Assembly: GCF_035083965.1 (NCBI RefSeq)
Contig: NC_089724.1
Span: 2,666,001 to 2,730,000 of the forward strand
Length of the DNA: 64,000 bases
DNA from: Branchiostoma lanceolatum
Lineage: Eukaryota > Chordata > Leptocardii > Amphioxiformes > Branchiostomatidae
Direction of reading: 5' to 3'
Notes under the pieces: generated by a model
What the model was told of the DNA's origin: nothing
Databases searched by the model: none
What the model saw: only the letters and a program-made list of their open reading frames with translations
Made by a program: the position numbers and the translations under genes
Shown: positions 19,570 to 30,676 of the stretch, one piece after another
Position numbering within the stretch: the stretch's first letter is position 1
Layout: every line of letters starts with the position of its first letter

Positions 19570-21891
19570 TCAGAGCTTGTCTGCACAGCACGTTTGCATG
19601 TGCTCTCCAATCTTACCGGCGCACGTTGTCCAGTACCGGCGACACTTTCCACACATGATCGCTGCCGCGCCTCCCGCATGAGTGTCGGCCATGTGTGCGT
19701 CTATGTCCTCCATGGTGGTCGCTACAAAGTCGCAGTCCCCACAAGTGAAGCGCTTCACGTGCTGCTTGGCGTGGTCGTCCATGCTTTTCTCTTCATCTGT
19801 TCCATAACCGCACTCGAGGCACCGGAACGTCTTTTTGTGCTTGTTCGCGATGTGGATCCTGAGGGTGGCCTTTGCCTTGGCCCGGTAGCTGCACTCCGAG
19901 CAAGCGAAGGGCTTCTCACCCGTGTGTTTACGCAAGTGGACTTCGAGACAGGGCCTGCTGATGGCCTTATAGCCACACACTTCACAAGTCAATGCCTTCT
20001 CCGATTCTTCCTTCCGATGGTTTCTCATGTGCTTCTCGAATTCCTCTTTCGAGTTCAGAACGGCGTCGCACGTCTTGCACGTGTAGGTGTGGTTCTTGAG
20101 ATGCATCCGCATGCCTCTCTTACAGGTCGTGCTATAGTCGCAATCCTGGCACGCCAAGGGCTTCTCGCACCTGTTGGTCTTGAGGTGCAGCGTCAGCGAG
20201 TTCTTAAAGGCCGTCTTGTAGTCGCACTGTCCGCAAGAGAAGGGTTTCTCCCCCGTGTGGAGTCTGAAGTGCGAGACCAGGTTGTCTTTTCTAGTCGTCT
20301 GGTAGCCGCATTTCCGGCACACCAGGGGGGGTGTCTTGGTGTTGGTGTGAGTCTGCCTATGTTTACGCATCGCCACCTTGCAGGAGACAGTGTAACTGCA
20401 CTTTTTGCACTCGAGTGGACGCTCCCCTGTGTGAGCCTTGATGGCCAGGTCGTCCCAGGCCTTGAAGCCGCACTTCTCGCAAACGAACGCTTCGTTGTAG
20501 TGAATTTTCAAGTGGTTGCGCAGTTCGTTTTCGTACTTCGCCTTGTACCCACACTCCCCGCACAACAGCGTCTTTTCCACGGTTTGAGCGTTCTGAGCTG
20601 TTTTTTTACTTTTTGTTGACTCCCCATCCTTAGGAAGTCTCCTGCTTGCCCTCTTGTAGTGAGTTTTCAAGTGGCTGCTCAGTTCCTTCCTGGTCCGTGC
20701 AGTGTACCCGCACTCCCCACACCACAGAGGTTTTTCCCTGGATCTCTGAGCTGTTTTTCTGCCTCTTCTAACAACTCTTTTGCTTGCTCGGACTGCCGCC
20801 AGTCCTTTTGTGTTACTATCGCTACCCGTAAGGTCCACAAAGCCGTCACCGTCTCGGCACAGCAAGCCATCAGCAAGCTTTTCCGCGTGAGCATACCCAG
20901 CGTGAGCATTTTGAGCTGTCCTACCGCTTCCTTGAACCGACACCAGTTCTTCTGCTTTGCCGTCGCTAAGTATAATGTCCGTGAGGCCGTTGTCGTCGCG
21001 GCACAGTAAGAGATCGCCGAGTGTCTCTGTGTGGGTGAACATGTGGAACTCGAGCTCGAGTCTGTCGGCCGCTGCGAACTCGCACAGGAGGCATCTCGGC
21101 TTCGATGACGCCGCCTTCCTGTTGGTTTTCCTGGTCTTGTGCATCTCCACGTGATCCTCCATACTACTGCGGGACACCGTGTGGTACCTGGAACAGGGCA
21201 AAGAACACCAATCAAAATCTGTGTTTGTTTGCTTGTTTGTATTGCCTACCTTAGGTAAACCGCCTCATGGCGTAACACACCAGGTTTGTACTGAAGAGTA
21301 CAAGATGCACATCCAGACAGATTTATTTGATCCACTCACACCGGGAAGGACCCTGCTCTTTTTAATATGCGTGATGGGTTCTTTAATGTGCTTGTGGTGT
21401 GGCTCTCCTCAAAATACAGGACCTGATTGACTGAGGCCCAACTGTTAATAATTTCATCAGGTTGGTAGAACATAGGATATAGGAGATTCGCGACTCCACA
21501 AGCAGGTAATCTCACCTGGTAACGTTTCGAGGGGGGATACAAGCTTAGCCACGTTTGGGATTGTGTTCTCGCCGCAAAAGCGCCAACTACATCGGCTACT
21601 TATAGAGGCGAGAAGCAGTACTCCAGTCAGAAGCTCTGAAGAAGGTGTCTGACAGACACCGAAACGTCAGCAGGTGATATTACCTGGTTGTGGACAAAGA
21701 TTCTCCTATATCCTGATAGTGATACCAAATTCTACGTACCCGCAAATCCGGCAGGTGAACTGTTCTGGCTTGCTTCTCACGTGACTCGACATGTGGGACT
21801 CTAGCGCCCCCTGGCACGCTGAGGCGAAATCGCAGAGAGGGCAGCACAGCGGAGACATCTTCGCGCTGGGACCACTGTTGGCAGCTGCCAT
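19570..21891 (-). CDS. C2H2 zinc-finger protein, two exons
   Basis: Exon 1 is 21891-21740 and exon 2 is 21187-19570, about 589 residues in total. The start is ATG at 21891 (MAAANSGPSAKM). The donor GTACGT and the acceptor TTCCAG give matching phase and rebuild a finger across the junction (FTCRICGY/HTVSRSSMEDH). I count about 16 fingers. Most are standard, with TGEKP linkers only in places. Three are odd: one (FVCEKCGFKAWDD...) lacks four residues so the second His is lost; one has LKTNRCEKP in place of the last His; and the C-terminal one ends in Cys (CCHC). The N-terminus has a single copy of the motif that is amplified in zinc-finger gene 1. Nuclear nucleic-acid binding is the family role; the target is unknown. 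Confidence 0.85.
21188..21739 (-). other. Intron of zinc-finger gene 2
   Basis: About 550 bp. It carries the best-paired hammerhead-like hairpin of the window (21636-21668). No other gene seen. Confidence 0.6.
21636..21668 (+). ncRNA. Hammerhead-like hairpin, best-paired copy
   Basis: CTGAAGA, then one A, a seven-pair stem GGTGTCT/AGACACC with a 3-base loop, then GAAACGTC. These are the boxes of a hammerhead core, but with one additional A before the stem. It sits in the intron of zinc-finger gene 2, antisense to it. Confidence 0.5.
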
Positions 21892-21899
21892 CTCCTTCA

Positions 21900-22880
21900 C
21901 TATAGCACACATTACAAAGGATTGAAATACTGAGGACATATGATCACTATGCATGTATACCCGAGCATGCAGAAACATCTTTCAAAGTTTGCACTGGGAC
22001 CAAGTTGTTGGACCACTGTTTCTCGAATAAATCGAAATTAGTCGGCATGAAACACAATCTTTATCTTGCAAGATATCAGGACCAACACCCCAGGTGACGC
22101 TTTCCCTAGGTGAGATCATGTAGTAAATGAATCTAAATCATAGTAAATGCAAACTGAATAGAATTGAATATATAACATACTAGTTAGTTATATATACTAG
22201 TTGTGTGACTGGAAAAACGGACGACGAAAGTCGTTCCCTGGTATGAAACCATCCGCAAAACTTTAACCCGGGACACTGAGGGATATATGATTACGAACCA
22301 TATATGAACCATATAGATAACCATGCATTATGATCTCACGGGGCCGGGAAGGGACTATATCATAACTTTATTCATTTCAGGAAGCGCCCCCCTCCCACCT
22401 ATCAAAATATAAGCTTGATTGCCGCCATTATCACAACGATTACTTTACCATTCCCTTTTCCTTTCTGGTCATAAGAAGTTACTAAAACACCCTGTAGCCT
22501 GTACCCTTACCTTGGATTTGGAAGACCAAAAGGTGCAAGAAAACGTCAAATAAATCGGGCCGGAGCGGATATTCCGGCGCCTCAAAATTATGACAGAACC
22601 GGTAGGTCACCAACTCTGGTTCAAAGGTCAAAGGTAATATTTGAGCCTGATGACCCTGTACTCCTCGCACAGTCACTTAAGTTTGAACCGTTAGAATATG
22701 ATAACTATTTAATGCATTGGTTATATGTTCTAAATTCCTTATGTCTTCATGAATTTCAAAAATTTTAGAGGCCTGGATTCAACATGATTTTCTCCCTTTT
22801 AGATAAAGAGGAGAGTGGAACTATTTTCCGTGCAGTAGAGCCCCCTGTTGGATTCCAATAGTTTTGCACATCATATTTAG
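21900..22880. other. Upstream flank of zinc-finger gene 2
   Basis: No gene recognised. Contains the likely 5' region of the minus-strand gene and AT-rich sequence. Confidence 0.35.
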
Positions 22881-23222
22881 TTTCCTATTTGTCATGCGCA
22901 GTCATAGGTCCTCCGGAATGGGTGATGCGGAAATTGCCGTCTGGAGCCTAAAGATTCATATCGGCTGATTCGAACGCCCCTGAGCGGATATCTATGCCCC
23001 CGGAGAAAATGTCCAGGGGTTTGGGTGGGTGGGTCGCTTCAGACTCCATCGGCGGGCGGAGGCCTATAACTAACACCCGGGTGTGGTTACACGCTGCCTT
23101 ATATAGTGTGAAGGTATCATCTGATTCCTTCTGACCAATGGCTGCGCTTGACAAATAGTTTCCTATTTGTCATGCGCAGTCATAGGTCCTCCGGAATGGA
23201 TGATGCGGAAATTGCCGTCTTC
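22881..23222. repeat. About 63-bp direct repeats around a promoter-like segment shared with 27230-27358
   Basis: TTTCCTATTTGTCATGCGCA and the 40 bases after it occur at 22881 and again at 23157. Between them, about 23045-23152 is nearly identical to 27235-27355 (GGCGGGCGGAGGCCTATAAC, CACCCGGGTGTGGTTACACG). Read on the minus strand it has CTATATAAGG, a TATA-like box. Possibly LTR or terminal-repeat remnants of one element; no polymerase is found between. Confidence 0.45.
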
Positions 23223-24320
23223 CGCCAATGCTGTGTCTGTCAGTCTACCTACCTTTTACTTTCATCACAACGTCACATATATCCCTTACTGACTCTATCT
23301 AATGCTATCCTTCTGCAACTGATATCTCATTCCTTCCCCTCACTCATCCTCTATTCTTCGCCCCTTTTGCTCAAAGTACATATTGCCATCCCCTTTGATA
23401 AATTGATAAAGACTCATGTTCAATGTGCCTTAATCTCACTCGAATTACTTCAACAACTTCAGCAATAAGTTAACCTTGATATTGCTTTCTATTTTTCTTC
23501 CCATTCTCAATTCTCCATTATAACATCAAATATGTCTTAATCCAAAATTGAAGGGAGGGAATGAATATTACTGTTTCCCTTAAAGGTGAAGAAAAATAAG
23601 CGATGACGAAAATTTTTGGCTGATGACTATCGAACGTTGAATAAACTAAATCAAGTTAGTTAACAAATCACTAATTACAGTATACTTATAAACGTGTACA
23701 CGTACCCACAGCCAAACCAAAACATATATATATAACTATACATAAATACGCGTAAACGTACCTCAGTACAAATGCGTACAATTATTGATGACAAAATATA
23801 GAATACCACAGGCAGATAAACAGACTTTTAATAAGTATGCCCAAGGAAGGACAAACATGATGCGAATTTATAAACTCATCAAATATAATTATATGTTATC
23901 AAGCCCTTGAAAAGACTAGACCTCCCTCAGTAGCCGCATGGTGGTTTGTTCTGTTTCTCTTTGCTCAAGATGTTCCGTGCGTTCCCATTAACGCTTGCAT
24001 TTCCTGTTAAAACCATGCAAATAAAAGAAAACAAGAATACAAAACACCTCCTGTTATCATTACACATTATACAACAATGCACTTTTGCTAATCTAACGCC
24101 GGGCAAAAAGAATTACTGAAACTTTCTCGACAAAGCATTGTCAGTCTCTAAATACCGGAACAAAAACTCAAAATCTCATCACATAACACTCGGCCAAAAC
24201 GTAAATAAAATAACACTGTGTCGAACAGGTAACACTTCACCTGGTGAAACGTCTTGCTAACAACGCTCATTCACAGCTGAATAAACGTTAATACTGAAAA
24301 AAAAAGACACACAAACATAA
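23223..24320. other. AT-rich, no gene
   Basis: Nothing recognisable; pyrimidine-rich around 23240-23470. Confidence 0.4.
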
Positions 24321-24324
24321 AAAT

Positions 24325-25060
24325 TACTGCCTTAACGGGAACACATGCACACCGCAACACGTACCCCGTTCGACCAAGTGTCGAATCGGGAAATAATACA
24401 ACACTCCCACTTGGCTTAATGCCTTACCGGGAACACATGTACACAACAACACATACCCTGTTCGACAAAGTGCCGAACCCGGGAAATAACACTCCCACTT
24501 GGCTTAAACTGCCTTACCGGGAACACATGTACACAACAACACATACCCTGTTCGACCAAGTGTCGAACCCGGAAAAAACACTCCCACTTGGCTTAATGCC
24601 TTACCGGGAACACATGTACACAACAACACATACCCTGTTCGACAAAGTGCCGAACCCGGGAAATAACACTCCCACTTGGCTTAATGCCTTACCGGGAACA
24701 CATGTACACAACAACACATACCCTGTTCAACAAAGTGCCGAACCCGGGAAATAACACTCCCGCTTGGCTTAATGCCTTACCGGGAACACATGTACACAAC
24801 AACACATACCCTGTTCAACAAAGTGCCGAACCCGGGAAATAACACTCCCGCTTGGCTTAATGCCTTACCGGGAACACATGTACACAACAACACATACCCT
24901 GTTCAACAAAGTGCCGAACCCGGGAAATAACACTCCCGCTTGGCTTAATGCCTTACCGGGAACACATGTACGCAACAACACATACCCTGTTCGACAAAGT
25001 GCCGAACCCGGAAAATAACACTCCCGCTTGGCTTAATGCCTTACCGGGAACACATGCACA
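24325..25060. repeat. About 88-bp tandem array, about 8 copies
   Basis: Unit contains CTTACCGGGAACACATGTAC, AACACATACCCTGTTC, AAAGTGCCGAACCCGG and CACTCCCGCTTGGCTTAATG. Outer copies are more diverged. It lies between the two shared segments at about 23.1 and 27.3 kb. Confidence 0.9.
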
Positions 25061-25359
25061 CATTAACACATACACAAAATAACACATACTCACCTGCCAA
25101 AACCGGGACACACAACAGGGAAAATTACGAAATGCAGAAGTAAATAAACAACAACGAAAACATTCACAACGTAAAAGGGGAAAGCAAAACAACAATCAAA
25201 TATTTTGTCAAAACATTAGAGAAACGCAATCACGACAAAAAAATATATTACAGAGCTCAACAAAGCAATGATAATTTCGTCATAACTCATGTAAATCAAA
25301 ACTAGAGAGGGCGACACGAAACTGTAGGGATCTCTTGTGAGAAAGCGTACACCTGTGTA

Positions 25360-25675
25360 GCGTGCGTAGTCCAGTGGTTAGCGATCTTGCCTCTGGAACT
25401 AAAAGCCCCGGGTTCGATCCCGGCTGTGTCGCTCACCCGACATGCACGCTACCGTTAAAGATCGCAGTCCTTAGGACAGGACGTTAAGCCGTGGTCCACT
25501 GCTCATTGTGCTTGTCGAAAAGAGCTAGGGGAATTTCCCCGGTACAATGAACCTGTAAATACTGTACATAGCGTCTGTCTTCTCTGTCACGACCAGTGGA
25601 AGAGTAGCTCATCTGTTCATTGAGTTCATTTGAGCTAAACTGGTTCGAGATTCCTTTCCTTTCCTTTCCTTTCCA
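25360..25675 (+). mobile_element. tRNA-derived SINE (family A), near full length
   Basis: The tRNA-like head has TAGTCCAGTGGTTAGCG (A box) and GGGTTCGATCCCGG (B box). It is followed by an unrelated body (GAGCTAGGGGAATTTCC, CTGTAAATACTGTACAT) and a (CCTTT)n tail. Truncated relatives lie in ANKS1 introns at 47163-47439, 50036-50228 and 53745-53990. Confidence 0.7.
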
Positions 25676-25764
25676 AACCCTTGGAATATACCAACAAGGA
25701 AACCAAACTACCAGGTGTGCACAAAAAACTGGCTACCACTAGGGTGAGACTGGCGTGATAGGGA

Positions 25765-25975
25765 CGTCAGACACCTTGGGTTGCCTCGTCGCATGTCGAT
25801 GGAAATGCCTGAGGTAGAGCGGGCTCATGGGACGGTGAAGCTCTTGCATGATGCCTGCATGGCGCTTGGTAGCCGTTGGCAGGATCCCTTGGGTTGCCCG
25901 GGCGCATCATCGGTCGAGGGAACTGCCGGAGGTAGAACGGGCTCGTGGGACAGTGAAGCCTGCATAGCCAAAACA
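25765..25975. repeat. Tandem duplication of about 110 bp
   Basis: CCTTGGGTTGCC...GGTAGAGCGGGCTCATGGGA and CCTTGGGTTGCC...GGTAGAACGGGCTCGTGGGA in tandem. No coding evidence. Confidence 0.6.
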
Positions 25976-27060
25976 CATTGAAGAGAACTGAGAGATGTGT
26001 CCCAAAACACAAGGTAACAAGACAAAGGAAAACAATGTCAAATCCTTGCATGTCCTGAACCACACTGCCCGGGCCTCAAGGGACCACAACGTGCCGATTA
26101 CATGACTATCCCGGGCCAGCCATACAACATCCAGCACCCATACACAATCTCACAATCAATCGTGTAACGTCTGAAATAAATTCAACCGAAAACAAACAAA
26201 AGAAATCCTCGAGAACGGGAAGTGTTTACCGCCTACTCTACCGGGAAATCGGGAATCTGAGTGAGGGCGCACGGCTCCACTGCTTGCCGGATGGCCAAGG
26301 TGACTCCTCGTTAAGGTCCCGCAGTGTAACGACCTGGTCTAACGCCTGAGCTGTCCCTCGCTGGACCAGACCACTCGTCGCCGCCGTCGGACCCGGGGCT
26401 GGTGCCTGATGTACCGGAGCCGCTATTACCTGACTGGAGCCGTTCGAGAGGCCAGGCTTGACATTGCTGTACCTCGCACACAAACACCTGAATAATAACA
26501 GACATGAGGAAGAAAAACAATGGCATTCCCACGTGCAGCCAGGTGTCGCATACCTGTAACCAGTTTGCAGGAACAGACTACACAAGGAAACAAAACGCCC
26601 GTAAAATGCAACGAACAAGTGCACGAAAAAATGGAATAGTCCTGGCCTCGTGGCAGTAGCTTTCCGAAGTTTAACCTGCTAAGTTCCTAAAATATCTACA
26701 AACAAACGTAGATTAGACATATCCCGCTATCCAAACATTCAGCGAGTGTCTACGAGTAAGCGGCGTCCACTGAAAAAAGAACGTAAATTAATTAGGCCAC
26801 ACGTGTTGGAGCACCTGGCCGCGTGTCAGCGTGGCTGGAAGAGAACAAAGGAGGACAAAGGAAATGACCAAATAGCACGAGAATATAACTCCGGCTGTCT
26901 CTAATCAAGCAAAAATCTTGCGCAACTGTTGAACAACAAATAAAAAACCCACCAAAGACTAGAGTCTCTCGAACACAGCTTTTCAAAGATAGGATAAAGC
27001 AACACGTGGACAAGCAAAAAAATTCGACACAACTAGAAAATAAATGCTTAAACTTTCACC
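25976..27060. other. Unassigned; possible body of a degraded element
   Basis: A minus-strand frame at 26238-26624 is open but matches nothing I recognise. It could be a decayed retroelement gene, given the shared segments on both sides; support is weak. Confidence 0.25.
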
Positions 27061-27229
27061 CCTACCAGTTCATATAACCACTAACAAACCTATCCTTCCC
27101 CTTCGAAAAGAAGGGACAACGGAGAGCAAGCTGCCGTACAGACGTGCCCGAACGCATTCGCGGCTTGCAGACAAATTTCCTCGGCTTCGCTTGCTGGACA
27201 TTTTCTCCGGGTGGTTGATCTCGTAGACG

Positions 27230-27358
27230 AAGAGCTAGGGACTCCGTCGGCGGGCGGAGGCCTATAACTAACACCCGGGTGTGGTTACACGCTGCCTTAT
27301 ATAGTGTGAAGGTATCACCTGATTCCTTCTGACCAATGGCTGTGCTTGACAAATATTT
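27230..27358 (-). repeat. Promoter-like segment shared with 23045-23152
   Basis: About 120 bp almost identical to the copy near 23.1 kb and in the same orientation, including CTATATAAGG on the minus strand. The boundary at TTGACAAATA is common to both copies. Confidence 0.5.
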
Positions 27359-27479
27359 CATTTATTTTGTTTTATTTTATTTTATTTCATTTTATTGGAA
27401 TTGCAACAGCGCAATACACGTAGGACACAGGCAGCTATTGCTGATGTCGTGGCCCACACATAATGCACCCGTTTTTTAC

Positions 27480-27590
27480 ACTTGGCTAGAGTGGGGAAAG
27501 TCGTGTAAAGTGCCTTTTTCCAAAGGACACAAGATCGGTGGCGTCAGGGGATTCGAACCTGGGACCCTTGGGTCACATCATATCTACATC
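27480..27590 (-). mobile_element. SINE family B fragment, reverse orientation
   Basis: AAGTCGTGTAAAGTGCCTTT and GGGGATTCGAACCTGGGACC: the complement of a B box and the conserved body. Confidence 0.6.
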
Positions 27591-27839
27591 ATCATAACTT
27601 CATCATCATATCATTTCTCGATGATTTCAATCCATAGGTATTTGTTGCTCAATTCATTGTGATCGGAATAGGTCCCAAATATTGCTTTACAGACTACGCT
27701 ATCTAGAACAGAATCTCCTACTTAAAAAGCTAAAACACCTGATAAGACACATATCCTGAGGGCGAGATGTACACTTCCAATAGAGCTTGCCAAGAGCTGT
27801 GTCGTAATCAGTGATTTTTGCCTATTTGCCTCTTTCACT

Positions 27840-28045
27840 ACTCTCCGAGCAAAAGAGTGGGTCCGGCTGGTTTTTGACGCGTTTTATGCGTTTTTGTCGG
27901 GCTTTCTATTTTGTTTCTATTTTGTTTTATCAGTATGTCGCCAACCCACATCAAGAGAACGGGACAAAATGGAAAGCTCGACAAAAACGCATAAAAACAC
28001 GTCAAAAAACAGCCGCACCCACCCCTCTGCATGGAGAGAACTCTT
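27840..28045. mobile_element. Foldback element (CTCTCC...GTGGGTCCGGCTG arms)
   Basis: Arms of about 80 bp pair imperfectly (GTTTTTGACGCGTTTTATGC with GCATAAAAACACGTCAAAAA). The same family lies at 29190-29485, where another element is inserted, and partly at 32665-32760. Confidence 0.65.
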
Positions 28046-28432
28046 TCACTGCATGGACGTGCGGGCATTCACTGTGCCAACACACTGGAACACTGCATGC
28101 CAGAACTACATGACCTCGTATATCGGCGGCGTCGATCAAGGGCCAGGTTGCCACAAAATAGTCACAATAGAGCGCCCGGCGACGTGTCGGCGTCCCCAGT
28201 AGACTAGTTTTGCCATCCACTGCCCCAGGATAACACATAGTGGACATAGTGAAACAATCCAAGATCCATGGAACCCGTTCCTGATCGCTATCGCGGCATC
28301 GCTAAAACCTTTCCCGGTAGTAACCATGTCAATTTACCGGTCCTCCTGAATTTAACGTAGAGGTTGATTATCGGAAGATTACCATTACCGCCACCTTGCC
28401 GCTAGGCGTTGCCGTTTTCAATATAAGTTGCC

Positions 28433-28543
28433 AGTAGCCGTGGCGACTATTAACGAAGGGCATTTTTCCTTGATATTGCATATACTAGGATAGTATATCA
28501 ATTTATTCAAGCAAAAACGCCCCGCTCGTTAATCGCCACGGCT
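28433..28543. mobile_element. Short foldback element with AAGTTGCC duplication
   Basis: AGCCGTGGCG...CATATACTA pairs with TAGTATATCAA...CGCCACGGCT. The 8-bp AAGTTGCC lies just outside both ends (28425-28432, 28544-28551). Confidence 0.65.
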
Positions 28544-29189
28544 AAGTTGCCGTACCCCATACGCATGCCCCCACTCAAAGGGTTGGTAGCACTAGCAGGC
28601 TATTTCCTATGTACTAAACTTGACCTTGTAGCCAAAACACACCATGGCGTGAACCGTGCCACTAGACACGTCTCCTCCCTGACAAACAAGGTTCAAACAA
28701 AAGGTATCAAGTAACCTGGTCAGCAGTTTCTACAGGTTGGCTTAGGGGTGTTCTGCCGGGCCCAGTCTGTATTTTAGCCTGCTTCTGTTAGCCTATATTT
28801 TATACTTTTTTTTATCTTGGCAAACGATCAAAACCGGCCTCGCGGCAGTGCAAAGTCTGCACCTTGTATTGACAGAACTGGAATGAGAGGGGTCGCAAAG
28901 ATGAACTTGGGTAACCCTCCGATGTTTAAACAAGGGCAGAGGTCAAAATTGACACATTCAATACTCTCCAAGCAGAGGTTGGTTGGGAAAATTGTGACCA
29001 CAAGAGCGGACAAAAACGGGGTATATGATAAAACGGTCACAATCTTCCCAACCAACGAGAACATTCAAGTCGATTGAGCCTCGCGTACGGTTTGTGCAGA
29101 ATGTAATAGAGCACTTATTACCTCCACATGTGAACTGAGAATGTCAGACCACCGGCTAGATTTCCAAGAAACCTCACAAATACACGACT

Positions 29190-29485
29190 CTGTACGCTCC
29201 AAGCAGAGGTTCGGTTCCGCCTGTTTTTTTTACGTGTTTTAATGCGTTTGTGTCCTAGCCTGGGTGCCATCCTATTTCTACCGGGGCTCCTACACTCGCT
29301 ACCCTCAAAAAATATGAGCTAGGGTAGCGAGTGTAGGAGCCCCGGTAGAAATAGGATGGCACCCAGGCTATTTGTGTCAGGCTTTCTACTTTGTACCGAT
29401 TTCTTTATAAAAGAGAAAACGACAAAAAAGCCAACAACACGTAAAGAAACCAGCCCGTGCTGTCGAAGCTCTGGTTGGAGAGTAT
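29190..29485. mobile_element. Foldback element interrupted by a later insertion
   Basis: Second copy of the 27840 family: CTCCAAGCAGAGGTTCGG on the left and GAAGCTCTGGTTGGAGAG on the right. It is split at TTTGTGTC by the palindrome at 29255-29370. Confidence 0.6.
29255..29370. mobile_element. hAT-type foldback element, 50-bp perfect arms, TTTGTGTC duplication
   Basis: Arms 29256-29305 and 29321-29370 pair without a mismatch around a 15-base loop. TTTGTGTC is present on both sides (29247-29254 and 29371-29378). Ends are TAGCCTGGGTGCCATCC, the same start as the MITEs at 7293 and 18709. Perfect arms suggest a recent insertion. Confidence 0.85.
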
Positions 29486-29884
29486 CTTCTGACTGTGCCC
29501 TGAGACTGAGATAAGGAAGTAAGGACCGAAGAGAGGAGGGCTAAATCAGCTGAAGAACGTAAGATATCACTTGCCTTTTTTTAATTTACGTTACCAGGAG
29601 CACCCCCCCCCCCCCCAACACACACACACGCACATACACGCAGACACTCACAACAGGGTTGGAACCCAGGCTATCCCTTGTATACCAAACTTGATCTTGC
29701 TACAAAAAAACACAGTACTGTACGTGCCACTAGCCACGTCTCCTCCCTGACAAACAAAAGTGACCTTGGCAAAAAAGCATAGCCAGATTCAGGGCTTTTC
29801 TTGATCACAACTGTAAGGAGGGCATGAAGGATGAAGATGAACTCGAGTAGCCCCCCGATCTTTAAACTTTAGACATGCAAGTCA

Positions 29885-30110
29885 ATGAAGGCGACTAAAC
29901 CTTGGCCGCGGATCCGATAGCTGAAAAAAATAGTAGAAATTGGCCAATAGAGTGCATAGTATGCTAAGGGAGTCGGTTACGGAGAGAGGGTCCAATATGC
30001 AAACTGTAACTTCTATAGCGGGCTAACTTCTCTGGCATGTTATCCGTCTATTCGGCCAATTTCTACGATTTTTCCAGCGACCTGTGAAGCCTGGTAGAGG
30101 CTAACTAAAC
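29885..30110. mobile_element. Probable MITE (GTAGAAATTGGCC inverted repeats)
   Basis: TAGTAGAAATTGGCCAATAG near 29930 faces CTATTCGGCCAATTTCTACG near 30050. The right end CCTGGTAGAGGCTAA resembles the elements at 34649 and 49789. Confidence 0.5.
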
Positions 30111-30668
30111 CTCGTATAGCTTGCTGTAGAACACTCGGTGAGATCGGACACGAAGAAGGGTTAAACGTTTTCTTATTATTTTCTGGAAACCGCTGACGCG
30201 GTTTCTTGGTTTTCTTCATACTGGAAGAAAATTTGCGATAGCCAGCAAAATCGGACAACACAAGGACGTTTCCTTGTTGGTATAGTACTGCCGGCTGGCT
30301 ACCAAGAAGCGCCCAGAAGTGCTGATGTTTGCTCCAAAGCTTAAATCGTTTTGGCAGCAGAGAGGAGGGTCTGCATGCTCTTTTCCGTAAGGCGTAGGCA
30401 GCCCATTTTTATTTCTCGTAATTCCTAGGGAAAGTCTTATTCACGTAATTCGTAGTGAGTGGACCAAATTTTGCGTAATTACCTTCCTTGATTTTAGCGT
30501 ATTACGTAGGGGGTTCTTCTGAATCCAGCGCAAAGCGTTGTCTGGATCCCCCATACAGACCCTCAGAGAGGGTTCGAACTGGTCAATGGGAAAATTTGCA
30601 TTTCCGCAGGGACAAGGCAACTGGCGGAAGTTCTGCCTGTGTGTATTGCTAAGTTTACATACAGGAAG

Positions 30669-30676
30669 TATAAAAG
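30669..30676 (+). promoter_or_regulatory. TATA box of big defensin 1
   Basis: TATAAAAG about 90 bp before the donor (AG/GTTGGTG at 30767/30768) of the presumed untranslated exon 1. The same arrangement occurs before big defensin 2 (TATAAATA at 37441). Confidence 0.6.

Larger units (their letters stand above)
28600..29905. repeat. Diverged segmental tandem duplication
   Basis: 28610-28695 resembles 29685-29760 (GCCACTAGACACGTCTCCTC versus GCCACTAGCCACGTCTCCTC), and 28900-29075 resembles 29830-29890 in order. The frame at 28817-29077 in this copy has no recognisable product. A small hairpin (GGTTGGTTGGGAAAATTGTG and its complement) spans 28977-29056. Confidence 0.5.

Noticed and set aside
19558-20619. 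353-codon plus-strand frame
   Set aside because: Antisense of the zinc-finger exon; no recognisable domain, and the minus strand has repeated C2H2 fingers.
24325-25060. CRISPR-like look of the 88-bp array
   Set aside because: No spacers and no cas genes; a eukaryotic tandem repeat.
25360-25440. Functional tRNA gene
   Set aside because: A and B boxes are present but the sequence continues into a SINE body with a simple-repeat tail and does not close an acceptor stem.
26238-26624. 128-codon minus-strand frame as a host gene
   Set aside because: No domain, no convincing splice partners, and surrounded by repeats; kept only as possible element remnant.
28817-29077. 86-codon frame
   Set aside because: Lies in a duplicated, hairpin-containing repeat; the duplicate copy does not keep the frame.
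29255-29370. Rho-independent terminator
   Set aside because: Perfect hairpin but flanked by an 8-bp target duplication in animal DNA; a transposon.
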